This document shows positions 36,765-45,372 of a stretch of DNA of 64,000 bases, piece after piece. Position numbers and translations under genes: made by a program. The stretch is taken from the NCBI RefSeq assembly GCF_014854695.1, contig NZ_CP027557.1, positions 1,488,001 through 1,552,000 on the forward strand, read 5' to 3'. The notes beneath the pieces were generated by a model that had not been told where the DNA came from, did no database searches, and saw nothing but the letters and a program-made list of their open reading frames with translations. This stretch comes from Rhodococcus rhodochrous. Lineage in GTDB: Bacteria > Actinomycetota > Actinomycetes > Mycobacteriales > Mycobacteriaceae. Positions within the stretch are counted from its first letter, which is position 1; every line of letters starts with the position of its first letter.

Positions 36765-37819
36765 AGCCAGTTGTTGCGCCTGAAGGTGACGAACAGTCCC
36801 ACGGTGATCGCGACGATCGCGGCGAGCACGACGTAATAGCCGTATTCCCAGTGCAGTTCGGGCATGCGATCGAAGTTCATGCCGTAGATCCCGGCGATCA
36901 TCGTCGGCACGGCGGCGATCGCGACCCACGCGGAGATCTTGCGCATGTCGGTGTTCTGCTGCACGGTGACCTTCGCGATCGCCGCGTCGAGCAGCGTGCC
37001 GAGCGTCTCGTCGAAGGCGGCGATGCGGTCGGACACCGTGGTGTGGTGGTCGGCGACGTCGCGGAAGTACCGCCGGACATCCTTCGGGATCGGGTTGCCC
37101 GGTGCCCGGATGAGTTGCTGCAGCGGTTCGGCGAGCGGCACGACGGCGCGGCGCAGCTGCACGATCTCGCGCTTGAGCATGTAGATCTGGTCGACCGCGA
37201 TCCGCGTGTCGGGGGTGAACACGAGCTCCTCGATGTCGTCGACGTCGGGCTGCACGGCCGTGGTGACGGCGAGATAGGAGTCGACCACGTGGTCGGCGAT
37301 CGCGTGGAGCACGGCCGCCGGACCGCGGGACAGATGATCGGGGTCGCGTTCGAGGCGCTTGCGCACGTGCGAGAGCTCGGAGTGGTCGCCGTGCCGCACG
37401 CTCACGATGAAGTCGGGGCCGGTGAACAACATGATCTCGCCGGTCTCGACGATGTCCTTGGTGGTCGTCACCGACTCGTGCTCGATGTAGCTGACGGTGC
37501 GCAGCACCAGGAACAGCACGTCGTCGTAGCGCTCGAGCTTCGGCCGCTGGTGGGCGTGGACGGCGTCCTCGACCATCAGCTCGTGGAGTCCGAAGGTGTG
37601 CGAGACGTTCGTCATCTGCTCCTCGTCGGGGTGGTGCAGCCCGAGCCACACGAATCCCGTACCGCGCCGACGTACCTCTGCGATCGCCTCGGTGTGGCTG
37701 TAGCGGCCGGGCAGGCGGTGCCCGTCGACGTAGACCGCGCAGTCGACCACCGCTTGCTCGGTGGGGACCGGGGGAGTAGTGGGGCCGCGACGGGTGGCAC
37801 GAGAAGGCTGGTGCGGCAT
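36761..37819 (-). CDS. corA: CorA-type magnesium/cobalt transporter
   Basis: 352 aa from the ATG at 37819 with an AAGGA ribosome site. A long cytoplasmic alpha/beta funnel, then two C-terminal helices with the GMN selectivity motif at 313-315 (GIYGMNFDRMP). It moves Mg2+ (and Co2+ or Ni2+) into the cell as a pentamer. The same position in M. tuberculosis is corA (Rv1239c). A much longer frame extending upstream to 39160 is not real. Together with the MgtE-like sensor, this is the second cation-related gene in the window. Confidence 0.93.
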   Translation of the reverse strand: MPHQPSRATRRGPTTPPVPTEQAVVDCAVYVDGHRLPGRYSHTEAIAEVRRRGTGFVWLGLHHPDEEQMTNVSHTFGLHELMVEDAVHAHQRPKLERYDDVLFLVLRTVSYIEHESVTTTKDIVETGEIMLFTGPDFIVSVRHGDHSELSHVRKRLERDPDHLSRGPAAVLHAIADHVVDSYLAVTTAVQPDVDDIEELVFTPDTRIAVDQIYMLKREIVQLRRAVVPLAEPLQQLIRAPGNPIPKDVRRYFRDVADHHTTVSDRIAAFDETLGTLLDAAIAKVTVQQNTDMRKISAWVAIAAVPTMIAGIYGMNFDRMPELHWEYGYYVVLAAIVAITVGLFVTFRRNNWL

Positions 37820-37951
37820 GTTGTCCTTCCTCACGGCATGCCGCTGGGACGCGGCCCGGTCGCAGGCCCGCGGCGCGGCGGTCGCCCGTCGACGGGGACC
37901 GAGCGGGGCAGCTCCAGTCATGCTAGCCCGCCGACCTGACAGACTGGTGGC
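37820..37951. promoter_or_regulatory. Divergent corA-PHP promoter gap
   Basis: A 132-bp gap between divergent corA and the PHP gene. No clear M-box-type magnesium riboswitch is visible. It probably holds both promoters. Confidence 0.4.
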
Positions 37952-38806
37952 GTGCGTATCGATCTCCACACCCACTCGTCCGCATCGGACGGCACCGACC
38001 GTCCCGCGGAACTGGTCCGTGCCGCTGCCCGGGCGGGTCTCGACGTCGTGGCCCTGACCGACCACGACACGACCGCGGGATGGGACGAGGCCGCAGCGGC
38101 CCTGCCGACGGGCCTGCGTCTCGTCCGGGGAATGGAGATGTCCTGCACGGGACGCGGGGAGGACGGCGCCCCGGTCGCCGTGCACCTGCTGGCCTATCTC
38201 TTCGACCCGCACGACGCGGTCTTCGTCGCCGAACTCGAGCGGCTCCGTGGCGAACGGGTGTCGAGGATCCGGGCGATGGGTGTGCGGATGGCGGACGACG
38301 GTCTGCCGATCGACATCGACGCGGTGCTCGCCGAGGCGGGCCCCGCCGCGGGCCGGCCCCATCTGGCGCGGGCGCTCGTCGCCGCCGGTGTGGTGCCCAC
38401 GGTGGCCGACGCCTTCACCGAGCTGCTGTCGCCGCGCGGCCGTTACTACGTACCGAAGGCCGATACCCCGCTCGCCGACGCCGTGAAGATGGTGACGGCC
38501 GCGGGCGGTGTGCCGGTGGTGGCGCACGCCCGGGCACGTGCGCGCGGGCGGCTCCTCGCTCTCGACCACATCGAGGAACTCGCCGAACTCGGACTCGGCG
38601 GTGTCGAGGCCGACCATCCCGATCACAACGAGCAGGACGTGCGGACGATGCGCGATCTCGCGCGGTCGCTCGGGGTCGTCGTCACGGGGTCGTCCGACTA
38701 TCACGGCGACAACAAGACGATCAGGCTCGGCAGCTTCACCACGGCTCCGGCGGCGTACGAGGCGCTGCTCGACCGCGCGACCGGCGTGGAGGTGCTCGAG
38801 GGATGA
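37952..38806 (+). CDS. PHP-domain phosphoesterase
   Basis: 284 aa, GTG start at 37952. The polymerase-and-histidinol-phosphatase metal centre is visible: DLHTHSSASDG (His6, His8), ALTDHDT (about 34-40), GMEMSC, HLARAL, and the C-terminal GSSDYHGDN. The family includes 3',5'-nucleoside bisphosphate and 5'-3' RNA/oligonucleotide phosphatases (YciV/RnaAM type), and a function in nucleotide turnover is likely. The last bases overlap the start of the next gene by 4 bp (ATGA). Confidence 0.87.
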   Translation: MRIDLHTHSSASDGTDRPAELVRAAARAGLDVVALTDHDTTAGWDEAAAALPTGLRLVRGMEMSCTGRGEDGAPVAVHLLAYLFDPHDAVFVAELERLRGERVSRIRAMGVRMADDGLPIDIDAVLAEAGPAAGRPHLARALVAAGVVPTVADAFTELLSPRGRYYVPKADTPLADAVKMVTAAGGVPVVAHARARARGRLLALDHIEELAELGLGGVEADHPDHNEQDVRTMRDLARSLGVVVTGSSDYHGDNKTIRLGSFTTAPAAYEALLDRATGVEVLEG

Positions 38807-39225
38807 GGCGACGGGGTGCGCGGTATCCGGACGGAGAGTACGGGTCGTCGAACGACGAAAACTACTACGACAGTGAGTACTACACCGAACCGTATTACCC
38901 GGACGAGGGGTACTACGCCGATCCGTACGAACCTGCACCGCGCCGCGCGAGTCTGCCGGTCCGCGCCCTCCGCGCTCTCTCCGGCGTGGTGTGCGGGGCG
39001 GTGCTGGTCCTGACGCTCGTGGTGTGCGGGGCCCAGTACCTCGCCGGCGACCGCGGTTTCCCCGGTCCGGGCACCACCTCGGTCGCCGCGCACGTCGTCG
39101 CCGCGCTCGTGGCCGTGATCGCCCAGGTGACGGCGGATCGGCGCTCGGGTGGTGCGGCACTCCTGTCGAGCCTTGTGGTGATCTTCACTGCATCGATTCT
39201 GATGATCACCCAGTGGTGGGGATGA
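38803..39225 (+). CDS. Small membrane protein with Tyr/Asp-rich N-terminus
   Basis: 140 aa from ATG 38803. Residues 10-46 are a low-complexity Tyr/Glu/Asp/Pro-rich cytoplasmic region (for example DSEYYTEPYYPDEGYYADPY). Three hydrophobic segments follow, at about 60-80, 95-110 and 118-138. No family recognised. It is translationally coupled to the PHP gene, so the two may share a process. The last helix ends in WW near the C-terminus. Confidence 0.75.
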   Translation: MRRRGARYPDGEYGSSNDENYYDSEYYTEPYYPDEGYYADPYEPAPRRASLPVRALRALSGVVCGAVLVLTLVVCGAQYLAGDRGFPGPGTTSVAAHVVAALVAVIAQVTADRRSGGAALLSSLVVIFTASILMITQWWG

Positions 39226-39694
39226 CGACCCCGAGTGCCATCTCGGCTACCCGTCGGTAGCCGTCGTGTAACTGCGGAAATTCGTCGCGGTGCGCCCGCG
39301 GCGCGGTGTTCACGGCACGTAAACTCACAGGTGAGGCGACAAAACCGTGAGACCTTCGCAATCGATGCCGATTTGATTGTTCGTCTGCAAAGGTGGCAAA
39401 CTTGCGGCAATCCGAAAGCCGGAATACCCCGGAATCGGACGAAGGATGGCAGACCCACCCAGGGCTAGATCACCCAGGGCTCGATGCCAGGGCCACCCGC
39501 CCCGGCTCCATCACGTTCCGGAAGCCGTACAGCGTTGTACAGCGGCAGTCGTGATCGCGCCCGGAAGCTTCAATCCAATGTCCTTGGCGAAGCGCTGCAA
39601 CTCGATGCATGCACGTGTGTGAAATGCATTGAACTGCGGTGTTTTCGCAGCAACCGAGTCCAGAGGTCGACTCGGAACACGCAGGAGTGTCATC
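39226..39694. other. 469-bp intergenic region before malic enzyme
   Basis: I see no credible gene here; short frames on both strands lack codon bias and ribosome sites. Base composition is less GC-rich than the genes. It holds a CTCAC-GTGAG dyad (39322-39333), a repeat of CACCCAGGGCT (two copies near 39457-39483), a tandem GTACAGCG repeat (39527 and 39537) that also forms a GTACA/TGTAC dyad, and a CTGCG/CGCAG hairpin (39634-39650). It may be a long leader or hold a small RNA upstream of malic enzyme. Confidence 0.5.
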
Positions 39695-40888
39695 GTGTCA
39701 ATTGTGTCTGATGCACCTACCCCTCAGAAGCTCGAGTTGACTGACGAGGAGATCTTCTCGAGTCACGTCGACGGCAAGCTGTCGGTCGAGCTGACCGCGC
39801 CGCTCGAGAACCAGCGCGATCTGTCCATTGCGTACACCCCCGGTGTCGCCCAGGTCTGCCGAGCTATCGCCGCCGACGAGACCCTCGTCGACCGTTACAC
39901 CTGGACCAACCGCCTGGTCGTCGTCGTCTCCGACGGCACCGCGGTCCTCGGTCTCGGCAACATCGGCGCACGTGCCTCGCTGCCGGTGATGGAGGGCAAG
40001 TCCGCGCTCTTCAAGAAGTTCGCGGGCCTGAATTCCATCCCGCTGGTGCTCGACACCACCGATCCCGACGCGATCGTCGAGACCCTCATCCGGCTGCGTC
40101 CGTCCTTCGGCGCCGTCAACCTCGAGGACATCTCGGCTCCGCGCTGCTTCGAGATCGAGAAGCGCGTCATCGAGGCGCTCGACTGCCCCGTCATGCACGA
40201 CGACCAGCACGGCACCGCCATCGTCGCCCTGGCCGCCCTCAAGGGTGCGGTGAAGGTGCAGGGCCGCGACATCGCCGACCTGCGCATCGTGATCTCCGGG
40301 GCCGGCGCTGCCGGCGTGGCGTGCACGAACATCCTGCTCGCCGCCGGTGCGCGCGACGTGGTGGTGCTCGATTCGAAGGGCATCATCTCCTCCGACCGCA
40401 CCGATCTCGGTGATATCAAGGCCGATCTGGCCTCCCGCACCAACCCCGAGGGCCGCAAGGGCGGCATCGCCGAGGCGCTCGACGGCGCCGACGTCTACCT
40501 CGGCGTGTCGTCGGGCACCGTGCCCGAGGAGATCGTCGCGACGATGGCCGACGACGCCATCATCTTCGCGATGTCGAACCCGGATCCGGAGATCCACCCC
40601 GACATCGCCCACAAGCACGCCGCGATCGTGGCGACGGGTCGCAGCGACTTCCCGAACCAGATCAACAACGTGCTGGCTTTCCCCGGTGTGTTCAAGGGCG
40701 CTCTCGACGCAGGTGCCCGCCGCATCACCGAGGGCATGAAGCTCGCCGCCGCCGAGGCCATCCTCTCGGTCGTCGGTGACGAACTGGCCGCGGACAAGAT
40801 CGTCCCGAGCCCGCTCGATCCGCGTGTGGCGCCCGCCGTCGCCGAGGCCGTCGCGGCCGCGGCGAAGGCCGAAGGCGTCACCGACTAG
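39695..40888 (+). CDS. NAD(P)-dependent malic enzyme (oxaloacetate-decarboxylating)
   Basis: 397 aa from the GTG at 39695, which has an AGGAG ribosome site (a longer frame from 39629 is less likely). It decarboxylates malate to pyruvate with NAD(P)+, a gluconeogenic and NADPH-supplying step. Visible residues are Tyr47 (AYTPG), Lys102 (GKSALFKK), the divalent-metal Glu143-Asp144 and Asp169-Asp170, and the second nucleotide fold GAGAAG at 202-207. In M. tuberculosis the syntenic slot holds malate dehydrogenase (Rv1240), so the gene content has diverged here. Cofactor preference is not clear from sequence. Confidence 0.92.
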   Translation: MSIVSDAPTPQKLELTDEEIFSSHVDGKLSVELTAPLENQRDLSIAYTPGVAQVCRAIAADETLVDRYTWTNRLVVVVSDGTAVLGLGNIGARASLPVMEGKSALFKKFAGLNSIPLVLDTTDPDAIVETLIRLRPSFGAVNLEDISAPRCFEIEKRVIEALDCPVMHDDQHGTAIVALAALKGAVKVQGRDIADLRIVISGAGAAGVACTNILLAAGARDVVVLDSKGIISSDRTDLGDIKADLASRTNPEGRKGGIAEALDGADVYLGVSSGTVPEEIVATMADDAIIFAMSNPDPEIHPDIAHKHAAIVATGRSDFPNQINNVLAFPGVFKGALDAGARRITEGMKLAAAEAILSVVGDELAADKIVPSPLDPRVAPAVAEAVAAAAKAEGVTD

Positions 40889-40913
40889 GGATTCGCTCCC
40901 GGCGAGATCGCAC

Positions 40914-40961
40914 CGAACGCCCCGATCCGAACCGCACAAGGGTTCCGGACCGGGGCGTTCG
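40914..40961 (+). terminator. Terminator after malic enzyme
   Basis: An imperfect inverted repeat of about 20 bp (40914-40933 with 40941-40961) with a 7-base loop, 25 bp after the stop. No T-run follows. Confidence 0.7.
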
Positions 40962-41020
40962 GCGTCGCGGCTGGCCGGACGGTCGGGCACGTGCGGACCG
41001 TGGCGCACCGGTGGGCGACA

Positions 41021-41977
41021 ATGACCGCCGTGGCGAACGAAGCGAGACGGATCCGGCCGGTCGCGGCGACGGTGCTCACCGCATGCGCGGCGGCAGCCGT
41101 GCTCCAGGGATGTGCGTCGCCCGTTCTCGACGAGACGGCACCGTCGGCGACGGTCGTCGTCGGGGCGGGGGAGCGGCCCGACGAGGAACTGCTCGCGCAG
41201 CTGTACGCGGGAGCGCTGCGCGGCAGCGGGGTCGAAGTACAGGTCCGCTCCGGCGTCGCCGATCCGACCGCAGCGCTCGACGCCGCCGAGCTCACGCTGA
41301 TCCCCGGCTACACGGGACGGCTGCTCGCGTCCTACGACCCGGGCGCCGACGCGACCGACGCCGAGGACGTCTTCGAAGCGTTGGCGCGCGCACTGCCCGA
41401 CGAACTGACCATCTCCGACTACGCCTCGGCGCAGGACCGCGCGGTGCTGCTCGCCGACCGCGAAGGACTCACGCAATGGTCGGTGAGCCGCGTGGCCGAC
41501 CTCGCCGACCGCTGCGCCGACCTGACCTTCGCGGTGACCGAGGACTTCGACACCGCCGGTGGACTCACCGCCCTCGAACGCGCCGACTGCCGCCCGCGCG
41601 AGGTGCGACGGATCGAGGATGCACAGTCCGTCGCCGTCGCGTCGGAACCCGACACGGTCGTCGGAACCACCACGACGTCGTCCGCCCTCGCGGAGATCGA
41701 CGCGGATTCGCCCGTGAGCACCGTGCCCGACGCACCCGACCGCAGCCCGCAGGACGACACGAACGCCGACGACACGCCCGCACCGGTCCTGCCGGCCCAG
41801 AACGTCGTCCCGGTCTTCCGCAAGGGCACCCTCGACGAAGCGCAACTCGACGCGTTGCGGACCATCGCGGGTGAACTGACCACGAGCGATCTCACCGAAC
41901 TGCGTGCGCGGGTCGAGGAGGGCGACGATCCCGAGACCGTGGCCCGCGAATGGATCGACGAACACGCCGGAGCGTGA
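41021..41977 (+). CDS. lpqZ: OpuAC-type solute-binding lipoprotein (LpqZ-like)
   Basis: 318 aa from ATG 41021 (a GTG at 41030 is also possible). The lipoprotein signal ends in lipobox LQGC with lipidated Cys31, after a short helix. The mature part resembles glycine-betaine-type binding proteins: LTLIPGYTGRLL and LSGDxxx-like acidic pockets, with a Thr/Asp-rich linker (about 215-255). No ABC permease or ATPase is adjacent, so it is a solitary lipoprotein, as is M. tuberculosis LpqZ (Rv1244). Ligand unknown. Confidence 0.8.
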   Translation: MTAVANEARRIRPVAATVLTACAAAAVLQGCASPVLDETAPSATVVVGAGERPDEELLAQLYAGALRGSGVEVQVRSGVADPTAALDAAELTLIPGYTGRLLASYDPGADATDAEDVFEALARALPDELTISDYASAQDRAVLLADREGLTQWSVSRVADLADRCADLTFAVTEDFDTAGGLTALERADCRPREVRRIEDAQSVAVASEPDTVVGTTTTSSALAEIDADSPVSTVPDAPDRSPQDDTNADDTPAPVLPAQNVVPVFRKGTLDEAQLDALRTIAGELTTSDLTELRARVEEGDDPETVAREWIDEHAGA

Positions 41978-41995
41978 ACGGCACCCCACGAGTAC

Positions 41996-42907
41996 TCAGC
42001 CCGCGCGGGTGCCCATCCGGTCGCGGAGGAAGACGCCGAAGTCGGAGATCGCCGCGGCGGCCTCGGGAACGAGCGACGCCTGCAACGGCGCGACGTGCCA
42101 CAGCTCGGGTTGTTCGACGAGGGTGACGTCGACGCCCGCCGCCCGGAGCTTCTCGGCGTACTGCCGCACCTGTGGGTGGAACATCTCCGCGGTGCCCACC
42201 TGGATGAGCGTCGGCGGCAGACCCGTGGGATCGGCGTGGATGGGCGCGTAACCGGGATCGGTGGGATCGCCGTCGGCGAGATACGCCTCGGCCGACGAAT
42301 ACACCCAGCCCTTGTTCAGGACGACGTCGTTCACGTCGGGCAGGTCGCGAGCGGCCGGATCGGTCCATGGCGACAACAATCCGAGCGCCGGCGGGGTGAT
42401 CCCGTGACGGTCGATGAGCCGGTGCGTGGTCGCCGCGGCGAGGCCACCGCCGGCCGAGTCGCCGGCGATCGCGGTGCCGGGCACCTCGAAGCCGTGCTCG
42501 CTGACGAGTTCGAGATAGGCCGCCTCGGCGTCGTTCAGCGCCGCCGGATAGGGATGCTCGGGAGCGAGCCGGTAGTCGAGGACGTACACGGCCGATCCGG
42601 ACGCGGCGGCGAGATACGCCGCGAGCGAGCGGTGCGTGGCGAGCGACCCGCCGGTGTACGCGCCGCCGTGCAGGTACAGGATCGCCGTGGTCCGCTCGGT
42701 GGCGCCCACGGTGATCCGCTCGGCGGGGCGTCCCGCCAGACGGATCGGACGCACCACGGCGTCCTTCGGGAGGAACTGCAGCGGCGCCGCGAGATCGAGC
42801 AACCGGCGCTGCGTCGAGAACGACCAGCGCGGCGACAGCAGGGCACGGAAGAGAGGACGCAGGGCGGTACGCGCCACCCGCGGTGACAACTGCGGTGTCG
42901 GAGGCAT
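41996..42907 (-). CDS. Alpha/beta hydrolase of the HSL (Lip) family
   Basis: 303 aa from the ATG at 42907. The HSL oxyanion motif is HGGAYTGG (80-87), the nucleophile elbow GDSAGG (149-154, Ser151), and the catalytic His lies in ELWHVAP near the C-terminus. The acid normally after a GxxDxLxDD strand is probably the Glu in VGTAEMF. Carboxylesterase/lipase activity on an ester product is expected. It lies 8 bp after the SDR gene and is the last gene of the monooxygenase operon; in this set it would hydrolyse the ester formed by the BVMO. Resembles the LipR position of the mymA operon. Confidence 0.85.
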   Translation of the reverse strand: MPPTPQLSPRVARTALRPLFRALLSPRWSFSTQRRLLDLAAPLQFLPKDAVVRPIRLAGRPAERITVGATERTTAILYLHGGAYTGGSLATHRSLAAYLAAASGSAVYVLDYRLAPEHPYPAALNDAEAAYLELVSEHGFEVPGTAIAGDSAGGGLAAATTHRLIDRHGITPPALGLLSPWTDPAARDLPDVNDVVLNKGWVYSSAEAYLADGDPTDPGYAPIHADPTGLPPTLIQVGTAEMFHPQVRQYAEKLRAAGVDVTLVEQPELWHVAPLQASLVPEAAAAISDFGVFLRDRMGTRAG

Positions 42908-42915
42908 GCCGCAGC

Positions 42916-43743
42916 CTATCCCTTCGGCACGACCCGGGAGGTCACGGTGGCGACGACACGCTGATAGGCCGGTCCGGCAACGCGGACGAAGGCGTCGAGC
43001 AGCTTCGCATCGGCGCCGATGAGCACGCGCGCCTTGTTCTTCCGCACACCGGTGAGGATGGTCTTCGCCGCGTCCTCGGGGGTCGTGCGTGCGAGCTTGC
43101 GGTCGAAGAACTCCGCGAAGGTCGCCTGGTCGTCGCCGTCGGGGACGGCGGCGTTGCGCGCGATCGCGGTCTTGATGCCGCCGGGATGCACGCACGTGAC
43201 CTGCACGGGATGCCGCGCGACGAGCATCTCCTGCCGCACCGCCTCGGTGAAGCCGCGCACGGCGAACTTCGCCGAGTTGTACGCCGCCTGCCCCGGGATG
43301 CTCAGCAGGCCGAACAGGCTCGAGACGTTGACCAGGTGGCCGTCGCCCGAGGCGATGAGATACGGCAGGAAAGCCTTGGTGCCGTTGACGACTCCCCAGA
43401 AGTCGACGTCCATCACGCGCTCGATGTCCTTGAACTCGGTGCGCTCGAGGTCGCCGTGATAGGCGATGCCCGCGTTGTTGTACACCTGGTGGACCGCGCC
43501 GAAATGGGCGGCGACCTGCTCGGCGTACTCGAGGACCTTCTCGCGTTGGGTGACGTCGAGATGATCGGCCTTCACCTCGGCACCGAGTTCCCGTGCGCGA
43601 CGCGCGGTCTCCTCGAGCCCTGTGGTGTCGACGTCCGAGATCGCCAGGCGGGCACCGTGGGCCGCGAGGGCGAGGACGAGGGCCCGTCCGATCCCGGAAC
43701 CCGCGCCCGTGACGACGACGACCCGGCCTGCGAAATCACTCAT
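42916..43743 (-). CDS. Short-chain dehydrogenase/reductase
   Basis: 275 aa from the ATG at 43743. Classical SDR: TGAGSGIG (12-19), NNAG at 89-92, catalytic Ser141/142, Tyr155 and Lys159 (YNSAK). NAD(P)H preference uncertain. From memory it closely matches M. tuberculosis Rv1245c over its length, in the same chromosomal place. The ATG overlaps the stop of the monooxygenase gene by 4 bp. It would oxidise an alcohol to the ketone that the BVMO attacks, or an alcohol product after ester cleavage. Confidence 0.9.
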   Translation of the reverse strand: MSDFAGRVVVVTGAGSGIGRALVLALAAHGARLAISDVDTTGLEETARRARELGAEVKADHLDVTQREKVLEYAEQVAAHFGAVHQVYNNAGIAYHGDLERTEFKDIERVMDVDFWGVVNGTKAFLPYLIASGDGHLVNVSSLFGLLSIPGQAAYNSAKFAVRGFTEAVRQEMLVARHPVQVTCVHPGGIKTAIARNAAVPDGDDQATFAEFFDRKLARTTPEDAAKTILTGVRKNKARVLIGADAKLLDAFVRVAGPAYQRVVATVTSRVVPKG

Positions 43744-45302
43744 CGAACTGCTGCCTCTCGGGACGTGCGCTCCTGCGCGGGACGGTCGGTGGCGGCGGGG
43801 AGATCCGACTCGGCGACGCTGCGGTACGCCTCGAGGTCGAATCTGCGGGTGATACGGCGGAATTCGAAGGTGAATCCCGGCCACAGCGTGGTGTTGTTGC
43901 CGTGCTTGTCGAGATACCAGCTCGCGCACCCGCCGTTGTTCCACACGCTCGACTGCAGCGCGCGCTGCAGGTCGCGGTTGTACTCGTCCTGCACGTCCTT
44001 ACGGACCTCGACCGTGCCGATGCGGTTGCGGTCGATCGTGCGGATCGCGTCGACGACGTACTCGAGTTGCGACTCGATCATGTACACCATCGAGGTGTGG
44101 CCGAGTCCGGTGTTCGGGCCGACGAGGAAGAACAGGTTCGGGAAGCCGGCGACCGAGCTGCCCTTGTACCCCTGCATGCCGGTCTCGTCGAAGACCTCGG
44201 CGAGCGAGCGGCCGTCCTTGCCGAAGATACCGGCGAAGGTCGGGGAGTCGGTGACGTGGAAGCCGGTCGCGACGACGATCGCGTCGACCTCGCGTTCGGT
44301 GCCGTCCTTCGTGACGATGCCGCGCGGGGTGACGCGGGTGATGCCGTCGGTGACGAGGTCGACGTTCGGCCGGTCGAGGGCGGGGTAGTAGTTGTTCGAG
44401 ATCAGCATGCGCTTGCAACCGATGCCGTAGTTCGGCGTGACCTTCCGGCGCAGTTCCTTGTCGCGGATCTGCCGGCGGACCTGGATGCGCGCGGCGAGTT
44501 CGAGCGGCTTCATGAAGGCCTGCGCCTTGGCCAGACCCACGACCTGCGTCTCGCGGGCGGTGTACTGCAGGGCACGCGAGAGACGCTGGAAGCCGGGGAT
44601 GTAGCGGAAGGCGAACCGCTCGGGGGCGGTGTACTCGCGGTCGAAGCGGGGGAGGATCCACGGTGCCGTGCGCTGGTACACGTCGAGACGGCCGACGGTG
44701 CCCGCGATGGCCGGCACGATCTGGATGGCGGAGGCTCCGGTGCCGATGACGGCGACGCGCTTGCCGACGAGGTCGGCGTCGTGGTTCCACCGCGCCGAGT
44801 GGAAGATCTCGCCCTCGAACCCGGAGATGCCCTCGATGTCGGGCAGCGACGGCTCGCACAGGGCGCCGACCGCGGAGATCACGACCTTGGCGCTGTACTT
44901 GCCGCGCGTGGTGGCCACGTCCCAGCGGTGCGTCGCGGTGTTCCAGCGGGCCGTCTGCACGTCGCATCCGAAGACGGTGCGTCGCCGCACGTCGTACCGG
45001 TCGGCGACCGAGCGGATGTACTCCTGGATCTCCGGCTGCGGCGAGAACGAGCGCGTCCAGCCGGGGTTGAGGGCGAACGAGTAGGAGTACAGGTTCGACG
45101 GCACGTCGCACGCCGCGCCGGGGTAGGTGTTGTCGCGCCAGGTGCCGCCCACCTCGGAAGCGCGTTCGAGCAGGAGGAAGTCCTTGCCCGCCTGCGACAG
45201 TCGGATGGCCGCACCGAGCCCGGCGAACCCGCTGCCGATGATCAGCGTGTCGACCTGACGGATCTCCGCGTCGGCGACGGTATCTGTAACCGGAAGACTC
45301 AT
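43740..45302 (-). CDS. Baeyer-Villiger-type flavin monooxygenase
   Basis: 520 aa from the ATG at 45302. FAD-binding GSGFAG (23-28), the Baeyer-Villiger fingerprint F-x-G-x3-H-x3-W at 162-172 (Phe162, Gly164, His168, Trp172), and the NADPH-binding GTGASA (187-192). It would convert a ketone into an ester or lactone using O2 and NADPH. The set BVMO-SDR-esterase with a divergent regulator mirrors the mymA-lipR-sadH operon of M. tuberculosis. It is the first gene of the operon; the TetR operator lies just upstream. The substrate is unknown. Confidence 0.9.
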   Translation of the reverse strand: MSLPVTDTVADAEIRQVDTLIIGSGFAGLGAAIRLSQAGKDFLLLERASEVGGTWRDNTYPGAACDVPSNLYSYSFALNPGWTRSFSPQPEIQEYIRSVADRYDVRRRTVFGCDVQTARWNTATHRWDVATTRGKYSAKVVISAVGALCEPSLPDIEGISGFEGEIFHSARWNHDADLVGKRVAVIGTGASAIQIVPAIAGTVGRLDVYQRTAPWILPRFDREYTAPERFAFRYIPGFQRLSRALQYTARETQVVGLAKAQAFMKPLELAARIQVRRQIRDKELRRKVTPNYGIGCKRMLISNNYYPALDRPNVDLVTDGITRVTPRGIVTKDGTEREVDAIVVATGFHVTDSPTFAGIFGKDGRSLAEVFDETGMQGYKGSSVAGFPNLFFLVGPNTGLGHTSMVYMIESQLEYVVDAIRTIDRNRIGTVEVRKDVQDEYNRDLQRALQSSVWNNGGCASWYLDKHGNNTTLWPGFTFEFRRITRRFDLEAYRSVAESDLPAATDRPAQERTSREAAVR

Positions 45303-45331
45303 GTACTTGAGGCTAGAGCGTTCCAGTGACC

Positions 45332-45351
45332 TGGTCAACACTTGTTGACCA
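45332..45351. promoter_or_regulatory. TetR-type operator, 8-bp inverted repeat
   Basis: TGGTCAAC-ACTT-GTTGACCA is a perfect 8-bp inverted repeat with a 4-bp spacer in the 70-bp gap between the monooxygenase and TetR genes. Its position lets one dimer control both promoters. The repeat is seen directly; the protein assignment is inference. Confidence 0.8.
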
Positions 45352-45372
45352 TAATTCAATAACGGTGTTTGC

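Noticed and set aside
37820-37951. Possible Mg2+ riboswitch before corA
   Set aside because: The gap is short and lacks the M-box core helices.
37820-39160. Long upstream extension of the corA frame
   Set aside because: Residues before the ATG at 37819 have no family similarity, and the PHP and Tyr-rich genes occupy the forward strand.
39226-39694. Small ORFs in the malic-enzyme leader
   Set aside because: No codon bias, no ribosome site and no similarity; kept as non-coding.
39698-41989. A 763-codon reverse frame across malic enzyme and lpqZ
   Set aside because: It spans two supported forward genes and a terminator, so it is a GC-rich artefact.
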